Origin: Mesorhizobium sp. J8
GTDB lineage: Bacteria; Pseudomonadota; Alphaproteobacteria; Rhizobiales; Rhizobiaceae
Direction: 5' to 3'
Assembly (NCBI RefSeq): GCF_016591715.1
Contig: NZ_AP024109.1
Location: forward strand, 5,873,501-5,937,500
Length of the DNA: 64,000 bases
The notes beneath the pieces are model-generated. The model did not search any database. It was not told the DNA's origin and saw nothing but the letters and a program-made list of their open reading frames with translations. Of this stretch, positions 62,345 through 64,000 are shown one piece after another (the stretch's first letter is position 1; the number at the start of each line of letters is the position of its first letter). Both the position numbers and the translations under genes were made by a program.

Positions 62345-64000
<1,656 letters not shown>

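Overview
The window looks like chromosomal DNA of a Mesorhizobium-type alphaproteobacterium (Rhizobiales). The reasons are high GC, a MucR/Ros regulator, HWE-type sensor kinases, polyamine and peptide ABC operons, short palindromic intergenic repeats, and an rRNA operon ending 23S-5S-tRNA-fMet. This is inferred from gene content; no database was searched.

Layout. (1) 1-22.4 kb is core-like catabolic and transport DNA. It opens with the C-terminal part of a Tm-1-like protein followed by a PEP-hydrolase-like protein and a cupin. Next are an M24 peptidase divergent from a complete dipeptide-type ABC operon (binding protein, two permeases, two ATPases) and an ATC-hydrolase-like protein. A putrescine-catabolism unit follows (PuuA-like ligase, PuuB-like oxidase, DeoR regulator). 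It is followed by a Pot-type polyamine importer with an SDR dehydrogenase, LuxR and GntR regulators, and a second PuuA-like glutamine synthetase.

(2) 22.5-61.6 kb is a genomic island of about 39 kb at the 3' end of initiator tRNA-Met. The last 15 bp of tRNA-plus-flank sequence occur at 22541, 38952 and 61587, so the island looks like two elements in tandem. The left part (22.5-38.97 kb) has a large serine recombinase at its edge, many small rhizobial hypotheticals, a HWE kinase with response regulator, a TadG-like protein, IS110, IS481 and IS3 remnants, a hybrid histidine kinase whose start codon comes from an IS3 remnant, and an unlisted-size 29-residue gene resembling a lasso-type RiPP precursor. 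The right part (38.97-61.6 kb) is a type I secretion unit: membrane-fusion protein, ABC exporter, and a 5390-residue surface protein. That protein holds 39 seemingly identical 102-residue repeats. A MucR-family regulator lacking one zinc-ligand cysteine and a minimal IS66 derivative lie next to the tRNA.

(3) 61.6-64 kb is the end of an rRNA operon on the minus strand: tRNA-fMet, 5S rRNA and the 3' part of 23S rRNA.

Working picture: the chromosome takes up and degrades peptides and polyamines. The island adds sensing, a possible small peptide product, and a very large secreted adhesin with its own exporter. No outer-membrane TolC partner and no RiPP maturation enzymes are visible in the window.
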